A model generated the notes under the pieces. The model saw only the letters and a list, made by a program, of their open reading frames with translations. It had not been told where the DNA came from and searched no databases. This document shows, one piece after another, positions 6,747 to 13,388 of a DNA stretch of 13,388 nucleotides. The stretch covers positions 1 to 13,388 of the forward strand of contig CAZSBS010000129.1 of assembly GCA_964605095.1 (NCBI GenBank), written 5' to 3'. Positions within the stretch are counted from its first letter, which is position 1, and each line of letters opens with the position of its first letter. The stretch is from JAUWQU01 sp964605095 (GTDB lineage: Bacteria > Planctomycetota > Phycisphaerae > SM23-33). A program made the position numbers and the translations under genes.

Positions 6747-7736
6747 CTACACGGCGTCGAGGCCCGGTGACCCTGTTCTCCGCCGGGCTCGCCGCCTGAG
6801 GTAGCCGCCCAGGCTGCCCATCCCCAGGAAGGCTGTCAGCATGGTCATGGGCTCGGGGACGGCGCCGCTGGCACCGCCGTTGATGATTGTGGAAAACGTC
6901 TGCCCACCGTACCACTCCCCTGTCAGGACACCGGAACCCCACACTTGGTTCCCGGAGCGCAAAAGCCCGTCGCCAAGGTCCAGAACATCTGCGTTGAAGA
7001 TCAGGGGGCTGGTGTCGAAGGCGAAGAGGTTGTCAACCTGCCCACCAGACATATTCACGGTGTTGGTGCCGGTAGCGTACAGCCAGTTCACTTCTCCGCC
7101 AGACATTGTCACGACGCTGGTGCCATCGGCCGCGAGAGTTTCCACCTGTCCGCCGGAGATGTTCACGGGGGCCCAAGCCCAGTAAAAGCCCACGTGCCCG
7201 CCGGAGATTTTCACGGTGCTTTTGACGGAGACGCTGTTGTCAATGTAGGACACCGACCCGCCGGAGATGTTCACGGTGCAGGTGTCGTGGGTGAAGATTT
7301 TGCCAAGCACCTGTCCCCCAGTGACGCTCACGGTGCTATCGCCGAAGGCTGCGAGGTCGTTGTTCACCACCCCGCCGGAGATGTTCACGATGCTATCGCC
7401 GCGGGCTGCGAGGCCGCCCACCTCCCCGCCGGACAGGGACACCTCACTGTCGTCCCAGGCAACGATGCTGCCCACCACCCCGTCGGACAACAGGGACACC
7501 TTACTGGAGTTATGGGCGACGATGCTGCCCACCACCACCCCACCAGAGTCAACCAACACCTTGCTATGGTCATCCAGCGACCCACTGTCATACCGCGCCC
7601 CACTTTCAGAGGCTGTGCTGACCGTCAACTCAGTTTCACCGTGCAGGTCAAAAACAGACGTGCCTCTTCCCTCCCTGACCATCGACCCGGTCAGGACAAG
7701 GGCCGCCGCCATCGCCACAATCGCCTTCGCCTTCAT
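6747..7736 (-). CDS. PEP-CTERM-sorted protein with beta-helix-like repeats
   Basis: Exported protein of 329 residues, probably exposed in the envelope or extracellular matrix; molecular role unknown. A signal peptide (KAKAIVAMAAALVLTGSMV) precedes about ten tandem units of 16-20 residues over residues 62-247, each ending in a V-N-I-S-G-G-x-V type turn. This pattern suits a right-handed beta-helix of stacked coils. The end carries a complete PEP-CTERM signal: AVPEP at 292-296, a short hydrophobic helix LTAFLGMGSLGGYL, then RRRARRR. Proteins with this tag are normally processed by an exosortase, which must be encoded elsewhere. The ATG has GGGCAGGA just upstream and a sigma70-like promoter about 115 bases before it. 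The family tag is certain. The body resembles the autotransporter and adhesin style of repeat, but no enzyme motif is seen. Confidence 0.9.
   Translation of the reverse strand: MKAKAIVAMAAALVLTGSMVREGRGTSVFDLHGETELTVSTASESGARYDSGSLDDHSKVLVDSGGVVVGSIVAHNSSKVSLLSDGVVGSIVAWDDSEVSLSGGEVGGLAARGDSIVNISGGVVNNDLAAFGDSTVSVTGGQVLGKIFTHDTCTVNISGGSVSYIDNSVSVKSTVKISGGHVGFYWAWAPVNISGGQVETLAADGTSVVTMSGGEVNWLYATGTNTVNMSGGQVDNLFAFDTSPLIFNADVLDLGDGLLRSGNQVWGSGVLTGEWYGGQTFSTIINGGASGAVPEPMTMLTAFLGMGSLGGYLRRRARRRTGSPGLDAV
6996..7553 (-). repeat. Tandem coding repeat in the PEP-CTERM protein
   Basis: About ten degenerate units, mostly 54-60 bases, encode the S-G-G-x-V coils. The best-kept core on the plus strand is CCGCCGGAGATGTTCACGG, present near 7152, 7259 and 7374 with close variants near 7042, 7100 and 7200. 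Conservation of the SGG turn at both DNA and protein level points to growth by unit duplication. Confidence 0.8.
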
Positions 7737-8070
7737 TGTCCTGCCCTTTCGAGCACCAGCCTACGGACCCATCCACCATGAACACGATTGAGCGGTATGG
7801 ACCTCCGAAGGCGGGAACATGGAGCGGTGCCCTCGCCATTGCAGGCTGCATGATACCATGCCGGGCCAAGGCGTCAAGGCAGGAAATCGATAGGTGAGAA
7901 AAAAAGCGTTCGCACGTTCCCGCCGACCATTGATCCCTTCACATCCCGGCCACCGGGCCGTAGGAGTGCTCTTCGGCCTCGGTATAGTGGTCCACCGATT
8001 TTCGGCCCGCACACTTCCCGAACATACCTGGGGGTCTTGACCGCACGGAATCACGCGGCAAGTTATGGCC
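7737..8070. other. Intergenic stretch with PEP-CTERM promoter
   Basis: No gene is visible. The half nearer the PEP-CTERM gene is its promoter and a leader of roughly 107 bases. The other half lies downstream of the frameshifted unknown gene. A run of seven A at 7899-7905 gives a T-tract on the minus strand after a very weak stem with a GCGA loop, a poor candidate terminator. A CCCGG-CCA-CCGGG hairpin lies near 7945-7957. Confidence 0.5.
7850..7877 (-). promoter_or_regulatory. Sigma70-type promoter of the PEP-CTERM gene
   Basis: On the minus strand TTGACG (plus-strand 7872-7877) and TATCAT (7850-7855) are separated by 16 bases; each box matches the consensus at five of six positions. The predicted start would lie near 7843, giving a leader of about 107 bases before the ATG at 7736. 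Confidence 0.65.
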
Positions 8071-8626
8071 TCACCGAAAGTAACGAAGCTCAGGAGGCTT
8101 ACCCTTGCCAGACCACTCTTCGCCAGACACCCCTTTGCCTTCCGGATGGGCCAAGAACGTCAAATCAGCCGTCCTGCACTTCGTCTCTCTGGCCCACTTC
8201 GCCGCCTTCCCCGTGACATAGTGGCTGATGTGCTCCAACTCCGCCGGGGCAGCAGCGTCGACACGTCCGGCGAGCAGGTCCAACTCCTTGGTCTCGACGC
8301 AAAGTTCGATGAACTGGGCCAACTCGGCGTCCTGCCCCCTGCCTGGCCTTGATCCAACAGCAGAAAAGCTCCTGGAAGAACATGCCCAGATTCCCGCCGG
8401 AGTCGTCGAGTTCCTCGGCCTTTTCGTAGCACCCCGCCAGGAAGACCTCGTGGAGACCAACCACCCGATCCGTTTCGCCCGCCGCAAGCAGGCCTTCGAG
8501 GCGGCGCTTGGTCTCCTCCAGGTCTCTGACGAAATCCCATGAATCACCGTAGGAGATGAAATCGCCCGGGCGCAGGGCCGTCTCGATCATCCCTGCCAGG
8601 GCCTCTTTGGCCTTCCGTTTACTCAT
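8071..8626 (-). pseudogene. Unknown 184-residue protein, frameshifted at a G run
   Basis: Not recognised. The first frame reads MSKRKAKEALAGMIETALRP, then DFISYGDSWDFVRDLEETKR and a helical stretch with EELDDSGGNLGMFFQELFCCWIKARQG. At a run of five G (plus-strand C run 8335-8339) the sensible frame moves: dropping one G gives KARQGQDAELAQFIELCVET, continuing through LDLLAGRVDAAAPAELEHIS and HYVTGKAAKWARE to a TGA at 8071. The joined length is exactly 184 residues. The DDSGG helix pair faintly recalls bacterial DUF6880-type proteins, but I would not rely on that. It lies 31 bases after the aldo/keto reductase and is probably co-transcribed. A real inactivating mutation and a homopolymer assembly error are both possible. 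The ribosome site before the ATG is weak. Confidence 0.6.
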
Positions 8627-8657
8627 TTGCATCCAACCAACAGAACAGTCCCAGGGA

Positions 8658-9788
8658 TCAGTTCTTCCCGTCGTTCAGGACCGCGTGGGCCTCGGCGAGT
8701 TGCTTGCGGATCTCGATGTGCTGGGGGCACTTCTCCTCGCACGCGCCGCATTGCACGCAGGCGTCGGCAGGTTTGCCCTTGCTCCATGCAACCTTGCCAA
8801 TCTGCACGTAGGCCTTGCGAGCTTGATCCCACAGGCCGTACACCCGGGCGCGGTTGTACTTCTCGAAAATGCTTGGGATGTTCACGTCGGCGGCCTCGCA
8901 GGGCATGCAGTACCCGCAACCGGTGCAGTACAGGTCCGCCATGGCCTTGAGTCGCTCGAGGTGCCGCTCGATGGCGCCGCGGTGGTCGGCGGAGAGGCTC
9001 ACGGTGTCGGAGGCGATGGCGAGGTTCTCTTCCACCTGCTGCATCGTGCTCATGCCCGAAAGCGCCATGGTGACGTCCGGGTTGGCCAGCACGAACCGCA
9101 GCGCCAGTTCCGGCACGCGTGCGACGCCGGGGATCAACCGGGCGAGCACTTCGCTGCGTTCGCCCAGACGCCCGCCGGCCACGGGCCCCATCACCACTAC
9201 GCCCACGTTGTACTCGCGCGCGTAAGCGATGCCCCGGGCAAGCTGGCGGTCCAACATGTTGTACTGGAGCGTGATGGACTCGGCGTAGCCGTCGTCGATG
9301 ATCCTCATCAGAACATCGTTCTTGTCGTGGAACGAGCAGCAGACGTGCTTTACAAGCCCCTGGTCCCTCGCCTTGAGCATCCACTTGCCCACGCGCGGGC
9401 GAACCGCCTCGTCGTAATCCTTGGCGTTGACGCCGTGGTGGTTGTAGATGTCGATGCACTCAACACCGAGACGATCGAGGCTCTGCTCGAGGTTCGTCCA
9501 CCACTGCTTCTCGTCCTCGCCGTAATACGGGTTCTTGGTCGATACCACCACCTTATCACGCCAGCCCTTTAGGGCCTCGCCGACGGCACGCTGGCTGTCG
9601 CCGTTACAGTACCCGACGGCCGTGTCGATGTAGTTCACCCCGCCGGCAAAGGCGCGGTGGATCATGGCAATGGCCAACTCCCGATCAACGCGAGCGGCCT
9701 CGCCCTCGCCAACCATCGGCAGACGCATAGCGCCGAAGCCCAACTGCGAAACCTTCAAACCAGTTTTTCCAAGCTCACGATAGATCAC
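8658..9788 (-). CDS. Aldo/keto reductase with C-terminal 2x[4Fe-4S] domain
   Basis: Oxidoreductase of 376 residues, probably cytoplasmic, reducing an unknown carbonyl substrate. The TIM-barrel part starts IYRELGKTGLKVSQLGFGAM and shows the family tetrad: Asp55 and Tyr60 in YIDTAVGY, Lys85 in VVSTKNPY and His118 in DIYNHHG. The C-terminal extension carries two cluster-binding sets: Cys288, 291, 294, 297 in CTGCGYCMPC, and Cys344, 347, 350, 354 in CVQCGACEEKCP. This fusion is common in anaerobes and suggests electron exchange with ferredoxin-like partners rather than NADPH alone. The start is GTG, with AGGA eight bases upstream; both lie inside a 28-residue leader ORF whose stop overlaps this gene's first codons, indicating translational coupling. 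A TATAAT box lies about 100 bases upstream. The next gene on the strand follows after 31 bases. All key residues are intact. Confidence 0.93.
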   Translation of the reverse strand: MIYRELGKTGLKVSQLGFGAMRLPMVGEGEAARVDRELAIAMIHRAFAGGVNYIDTAVGYCNGDSQRAVGEALKGWRDKVVVSTKNPYYGEDEKQWWTNLEQSLDRLGVECIDIYNHHGVNAKDYDEAVRPRVGKWMLKARDQGLVKHVCCSFHDKNDVLMRIIDDGYAESITLQYNMLDRQLARGIAYAREYNVGVVVMGPVAGGRLGERSEVLARLIPGVARVPELALRFVLANPDVTMALSGMSTMQQVEENLAIASDTVSLSADHRGAIERHLERLKAMADLYCTGCGYCMPCEAADVNIPSIFEKYNRARVYGLWDQARKAYVQIGKVAWSKGKPADACVQCGACEEKCPQHIEIRKQLAEAHAVLNDGKN

Positions 9789-9861
9789 GATGTATTCCTG
9801 TCATAAAGGCCTCTGCCCAATCGTCGCCGTGCTTGCCTCGCTTCTTGCCCTTGCCCGCCAT
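9775..9861 (-). CDS. 28-residue leader peptide overlapping the reductase start
   Basis: Small ORF MAGKGKKRGKHGDDWAEAF followed by MTGIHRDLS. It has its own strong ribosome site, GAGGAG eight bases before the ATG, and a TATAAT box about 28 bases before the ATG, giving a plausible 20-base 5' leader. The stop TGA overlaps the fifth codon of the downstream reductase in another frame (14-base overlap), so ribosomes ending here would sit on the GTG start. The first half is Lys/Arg/His-rich, the second half acidic to hydrophobic. I know no family for it. It may serve only to couple translation or may be a real small protein. Spurious origin is possible, but the ribosome site, the promoter and the overlap agree with one another. 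Confidence 0.5.
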   Translation of the reverse strand: MAGKGKKRGKHGDDWAEAFMTGIHRDLS

Positions 9862-9888
9862 CGCGTTCGCTCCTCAAAGACGGCGGGC

Positions 9889-9894
9889 ATTATA
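9889..9894 (-). promoter_or_regulatory. Consensus -10 box of the reductase operon
   Basis: A perfect TATAAT on the minus strand (plus-strand ATTATA), placed so that transcription would start about 20 bases before the leader ORF. No convincing -35 is seen at 16-18 bases (GTGCGA at best), so it may need an activator or another sigma factor. Confidence 0.55.
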
Positions 9895-9983
9895 CCTAAC
9901 CCGCTCACGGCTCGCACGCTTCGACTCGAACGGCCTGTTGTACCAGTGGCCCAAGGCGGCATACCGGCCTCCGCAGGGTAGGG

Positions 9984-10154
9984 CAGGACAACTCACACCG
10001 CCAGCAGCAGGAAGCAATTGAGTATCTACGGACGGAAAACCGCATTCTGCGGGAGAAGCTCGGCCACAAGCGGATCATCCTGAACGACTCCCAGAGGCGC
10101 CGGCTGTCCGGAGGGCTCCGCAAGGGCCTGGGGCGCCGGGAATTAGCTTGTTGA
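9984..10154 (+). pseudogene. Transposase/integrase remnant
   Basis: The open frame reads HRQQQEAIEYLRTENRILRE, then KLGHKRIILNDSQRRRLSGG and LRKGLGRRELAC before a TGA at 10152-10154. This pattern (a coiled helix EYLRxENRxLREKL followed by LxDxQRRRL and KxLGRR) is the conserved N-terminal segment of a group of integrase-core transposases that I recall as frequent in planctomycete genomes. The rest of the gene, including the catalytic DDE domain, is missing; the following bases do not continue the pattern in any frame. No terminal inverted repeats were found around it. It marks an old insertion between the reductase operon and the membrane enzyme. Confidence 0.7.
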
Positions 10155-10308
10155 ACGGCTAAAGCCTGATAATATCTTGGATATCGTCGGCGGTGGTCAT
10201 CGGCGAGCGGGCATCCGGGAAATGTCGGGCAAGATCGAGGGGGCCACTGCGCGGCCGACAGTGTGGAGGCCGCAAACACTCGATGCCCGTATCGGGACCG
10301 GTTTTGAG

Positions 10309-12928
10309 ATGGCATTGTCGCGACAACACCGTCTGAAGGGCACGTCGCCGCTTTCACAGCGGCTGTTGCGGGGCGCCAATTTCCTTTGTTTGGCGGCCTT
10401 GGCGTGCTCATTCCTGGTGTGCTTCATCGCCACCGCGTTGGCCCTGACCGGCGCGGCGGAGCCGCAGGAGAGCAACGCCGCCAGCGTGATCAACAACCTT
10501 CACCCCCTGCTGATGCGGGCCGGGGTGGTCCTCGGCCTGGGGGCGTGCGCCAGTGGGCTGGCTCTGGGCATCGCCGAGTTGCGCCGCCGCCATCTCCTGT
10601 CGGCCGCCGGTTTCGCCCTCACCGCGGCCGGGGCCACCGCCGCCATTGGGCTTTTCCTTGTCGGATGGGTCCGAGACTGGTCCGTGACGGGCATGCCCGC
10701 CGCCGACGAGCCTTGGGCCATCTTCAGCCAGGTTGCCCTCCTGTGCGCATGCGCGGGTTGGGCGATTGCATCATGGGACCTGCACGCACGGCAGGAGTCG
10801 GCTGTAGCTTTCGGCCGGGCCGAGGACCGCATCCGGTCCTGTCTGACAGCTTGTTCCTGGCGGCATGTCCTGGCCGCCCTGCCGACGATGCTGCTGACAA
10901 GCGGGCTGATGGTAGCCGTCATCCTTGGCATAGACGGGATCGCCAATGCCCTGTTCCTGGCCGTCCACCACGCCCCCATGGACGGCATCGGCGGCAGCAT
11001 CATCCTGACGCTCTCGACGGCCATGATCGCCGGCGCTCTGCTGGGATTGGCGCTGCTGGCCCTGTTGGGGCTGCTGGTATTGCTCACGCGGATTGGCGGA
11101 AGGATCGGCCTGCTCGCCGCCGCCCGGCCCACCTTGATCGCGGGCGTGCTGGCTGGAGCCGGTGGCTTCCTGTTCCTGCGCCTGGCCGTCTTCACGGCCT
11201 TCGGGGACTACGCCCGAGAACTGGGCCTCAACGTGCTGATCAACTGCGTGCTGATCTCCGCGTCGCTGATCTACGGCGTGCTGCTGAGCCNNNNNNNNNN
11301 NNNNNNNNNNNNNNNNNNNNNNNNNNNNNNNNNNNNNNNNNNNNNNNNNNNNNNNNNNNNNNNNNNNNNNNNNNNNNNNNNNNNNNNNNNTGACCTGCAC
11401 GGCCGGGCTGATCCTGCTGGGCGTGCTCCTGGCGTGCCTGATGTTCCCGCCGCGCAGCCGCCGCTGGAAGCGTTGGGGCCTGGTGGCGGCCGGGCTGGTC
11501 GTGCCATGCCTGGTCCTGAGGTCCAGCCCGGTGCTTTCGCACGAATCGCGCACGCTCGCATACGAGTACTCGCGCGTTTCCTCCGCCTGCCTGCGGATCG
11601 TCAACGAGGTCCTGCCGTCGCCATCGTCACCGCCGCATGAACCGCCCGCCACGATCATGCCCGCGACGCCGCCACAGTGGCGCCAGCCGGGTATCGCCAG
11701 GCTCATCGCCCCCGATCTGGCCAAAGACAAGCCGCTGATCGTCATAGTGCTTCTGGACGCCTGCCGGAAGGACCACATGAGCATATACGGCTACGGTCGG
11801 CCGACCACGCCGAACATGGACCGGCGAGCGGGGGAATTCATCCGTTTCACCAACGCCTTCTCCCAGGCGACAGCCACGACCTGTTCCCTGCGCCACATGT
11901 TCACCGGCCGGTACTCCTCGCGGTTCATGCTCAAGAAAAAGGGCGTATCGCCGTTCTTCACCAACGACCTGATTGTCGCCGGCTACCGCACGTTTCACCT
12001 CAACATTATCGGTGCCGACTACAACGGCATCAGCAAGGAGGCGTTCCTGCGGGACCTGCCCGAGGACCTCAAGGCGCGAGCGGAGTTCGTCGCCTATCGC
12101 GAGTACGACGAACGCGTGAAGGTGGAGAAATTCTTCGCGTTCCTCGATCAACGCCAGGATGCCAACGGCATGTTCGCGTTCCTGCACATGGCGGGGACGC
12201 ATTTCCCGTGGAAACGCTCATACGACGAGAGCGTCGTTCCCAGTTTCGGGACCGGCCAGGTGGACCTGTACGACCGCACCGTCGCCTACAACGACCTGGC
12301 CGTGGGACAACTGATGGACGGCCTCCAGAAGCGGGGACTGCTGGACAAGTCGATCCTGATCTTCACCGCCGACCATGGCAGCGGGCTCAACGAGCATGGC
12401 TGCTACGGTGGCTTCCATCCATGGCGCGAACAGATCAGCGTGCCGCTGCTCATGCGGATACCCGGCGTGCCGGGCCGGCAAATCGACTCGATAGCGGGCG
12501 TCTTCGACATCGGCCCGACGCTGCTGGACCTTCTCATGCCCATGCCCGGCTATTGGCGCGACTTTGACGGCCGGAGCCTCTGTGCGTCCATCGCCGGCCT
12601 GCCGAGCCAGGACAACCGCGTGCTGTTCGGGCTCAATTCCTTCGAGGACTGCTACTACCTCGTCACCGAAGAGGGCCTTCATTACATCCGCGTGCGATCC
12701 AACGGTACGGAAGACTTGTACAACTGGATCGCCGATCCGCTGGAGAAACACCGCCTGTTGTCCGAATCGTCCGCCCTCCATCCATGCCGCCGCATGATGG
12801 ATCAGTTCCTCTATCAGGGCAGGGGGCGATACAGCAACCCCTACCACTACCGCGAATACGACGAGGGTCCCACGCCGCAACTGAGGAACCCACCGACCAG
12901 CCCGCCGCCGCCCCCGGCGGACCAATGA
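10309..12928 (+). CDS. Polytopic membrane protein with sulfatase-superfamily domain (assembly gap inside)
   Basis: Large inner-membrane enzyme of the alkaline phosphatase/sulfatase superfamily, active domain outside the cytoplasm. About eight membrane segments precede the N run (first FLCLAALACSFLVCFIATAL, last LINCVLISASLIYGVLL). Two more follow it (TAGLILLGVLLACLMF, GLVAAGLVVPCLVL). The frames before and after the gap differ by one, which means nothing because the gap size is unknown. The catalytic domain shows the metal-binding start VIVLLDACRKDHMSIYGYGR with PTTPNMD, HMAGTHFPW, FTADHGSGLNEHG and FHPWREQISVPLLMRIPG. The nucleophile segment reads SQATATTCSLRHMFTG. By spacing to the TG, Thr at 11876-11878 aligns with the nucleophile and the formylglycine motif CxPxR is absent, which favours a phosphotransferase or phosphodiesterase over a true sulfatase. 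The tail is Pro-rich. Start at 10309 has a weak ribosome site; 10222 is an alternative. Confidence 0.8.
11291..11390. other. Scaffold gap of 100 N
   Basis: Exactly 100 undetermined bases, the standard placeholder for a gap of unknown size. It lies within the membrane-segment part of the sulfatase-type gene, so the length and number of helices of that protein cannot be fixed. Confidence 0.99.
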
Positions 12929-13090
12929 GGCGGGATATCGTCAAGTGCGAAGGTATACGTCTGGCCTGCAGACACCCACAAGATCGGAAAACACTTGCAA
13001 CGGAGGCAAAGATCAACTAGAGTTTTTGTAGAGGTTTACGATGATGAACGAGACCAGCGAAAGGCGAAACGGCGATTCCCGGACTGGCCG

Positions 13091-13116
13091 CCGTCGGTTC
13101 GAATCTGTTCGCCCGC
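13091..13116 (+). other. tRNA T-arm-like fragment
   Basis: The stretch contains GGTTCGAATC, the usual T-loop core, followed by TGTTCGCCCGC, which resembles the last bases of a tRNA acceptor stem. No matching 5' acceptor (GCGGGCG), D-arm or anticodon arm is seen upstream, and the T-stem pairing is poor. It may be the 3' scar of a tRNA-type attachment site, or chance. Confidence 0.25.
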
Positions 13117-13141
13117 TATGATGGATTGAAGGAGTTGCGGG

Positions 13142-13351
13142 ATGCAATCCTATACCGCCGTTATCGAGAAAGACCCCGACACCGGCCTGCTGGTGGGATA
13201 CATTCCAGGATTCCCGGGGGCTCATTCGCAAGGCGAGACAGTTGAGGAACTGGTCGAGAACCTCCGTGAGGTCACGGCAATGCTGCTGGAGGACGGCGAG
13301 CCGAAGCTCGATGCCGAGTTTGTCGGAACTCAGAACATCGCTGTGGGGTGA
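13142..13351 (+). CDS. hicB: HicB-type antitoxin
   Basis: Short HicB-family protein of 69 residues, expected to bind and neutralise the HicA mRNA interferase and repress the operon. It shows the compact family fold: YTAVIEKDPDTGLLVGYIPG, then FPGAHSQGETVEELVENLRE and VTAMLLEDGEP, ending FVGTQNIAV. It lacks the C-terminal ribbon-helix-helix or HTH found in longer HicB proteins, which is usual for this short class. The ATG is preceded by AAGGAG seven bases upstream. The stop is followed after two bases by the start of a HicA-like gene, so the order here is antitoxin first. A TATGAT box at 13117-13122 might serve as a -10 but would put the transcript start right at the ribosome site. Confidence 0.85.
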   Translation: MQSYTAVIEKDPDTGLLVGYIPGFPGAHSQGETVEELVENLREVTAMLLEDGEPKLDAEFVGTQNIAVG

Positions 13352-13353
13352 CC

Positions 13354-13388
13354 GTGAGAAGAATTCCTATTCTCAAACCTGGAGAGGT
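13354..13388 (+). CDS. hicA: HicA-type toxin, first 11 codons only
   Basis: A GTG start two bases after the hicB stop opens RRIPILKPGE, which fits the HicA start (xxLPxLxGxEV) of the small double-stranded-RNA-binding mRNA interferase. GGGGTG at the end of hicB can act as its ribosome site. Window ends here, so the conserved catalytic His and the C-terminus are not seen. The call rests mainly on the partner gene and tight spacing. Confidence 0.65.
   Translation, partial: MRRIPILKPGE

Noticed and set aside
6945..7781. Plus-strand frames antisense to the PEP-CTERM gene with regular His/Pro repeats
   Set aside because: The periodicity is only the complement of the SGG repeat; the minus-strand frame has signal peptide, repeats and PEP-CTERM tag.
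7891..7915. Terminator with a seven-T tract downstream of the unknown gene
   Set aside because: The stem is only about three base pairs around a GCGA loop and lies some 165 bases from the stop codon.
8556..9572. 338-codon plus-strand frame
   Set aside because: Antisense to the aldo/keto reductase, whose catalytic and iron-sulfur residues are all intact.
10386..11393. Alternative plus frame through the membrane part of the sulfatase-type gene
   Set aside because: It is Arg/Pro-rich nonsense, while the chosen frame gives a series of clean membrane helices.
11291..11423. Frameshift or gene boundary between the membrane part and the catalytic part
   Set aside because: The frame change falls at a 100-N placeholder of unknown true length, and membrane helices continue on both sides; one gene is the simpler reading.
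13041..13121. 26-codon ORF upstream of hicB with an AGAGG site
   Set aside because: Its Arg-rich product reads through the T-arm-like stretch, a common source of spurious peptides; no independent support.

Overview
The window is a GC-rich piece of what looks like a metagenome-assembled genome; a run of exactly 100 N at 11291-11390 is a scaffold gap. The gene set suggests a member of Planctomycetota, probably a polysaccharide-degrading, partly anaerobic lineage. The evidence is an exported PEP-CTERM protein, a very large exported methyltransferase-like/PQQ-propeller protein of a type I associate with planctomycetes, a GH78-like glycosidase, a sulfatase-superfamily membrane enzyme and a ferredoxin-tailed aldo/keto reductase. 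This assignment is inferred from gene content; no rRNA or marker gene is present.

Layout. 1-830 (minus strand): the start of a haem catalase gene (katA), preceded by a Fur/PerR-family regulator gene that is broken. A tandem CAAA duplication moves its second zinc Cys pair out of frame, and its N-terminal part is scrambled over three frames. 812-2467 (plus): a short GH78-like alpha-L-rhamnosidase whose 5' end abuts or overlaps the regulator remnant. 2553-5813 (minus): the methyltransferase-like/PQQ beta-propeller protein. 5932-6237: hairpins, a strong intrinsic terminator and a cold-shock protein (minus). 6238-6746: no gene; it holds a hairpin and a short direct repeat. 6747-7736 (minus): a PEP-CTERM protein built of about ten 16-20-residue beta-helix-like repeats, with a good sigma70-type promoter at 7850-7877. 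8071-9894 (minus): a probable operon of promoter, 28-residue leader ORF, aldo/keto reductase with two 4Fe-4S clusters, and an unknown protein with a one-base frameshift. 9984-10154 (plus): a transposase remnant. 10309-12928 (plus): a polytopic membrane protein with a sulfatase/phosphotransferase-type catalytic domain, interrupted by the scaffold gap. 13142-13388 (plus): a HicB antitoxin followed by the first codons of HicA.

How the genes relate. The window is a mosaic of small units rather than one pathway. katA and the perR remnant form a peroxide-response pair in which the sensor appears to be dead. The glycosidase, PQQ protein, PEP-CTERM protein and sulfatase-like enzyme all suit an envelope- and polysaccharide-oriented lifestyle, but nothing in the sequence shows joint regulation. 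I found no CRISPR array, no complete mobile element and no clear new defence system. The observations most worth following are the decayed perR, the coupled leader ORF before the reductase, the exported methyltransferase-like fold and the atypical active-site residues of the two envelope/carbohydrate enzymes.
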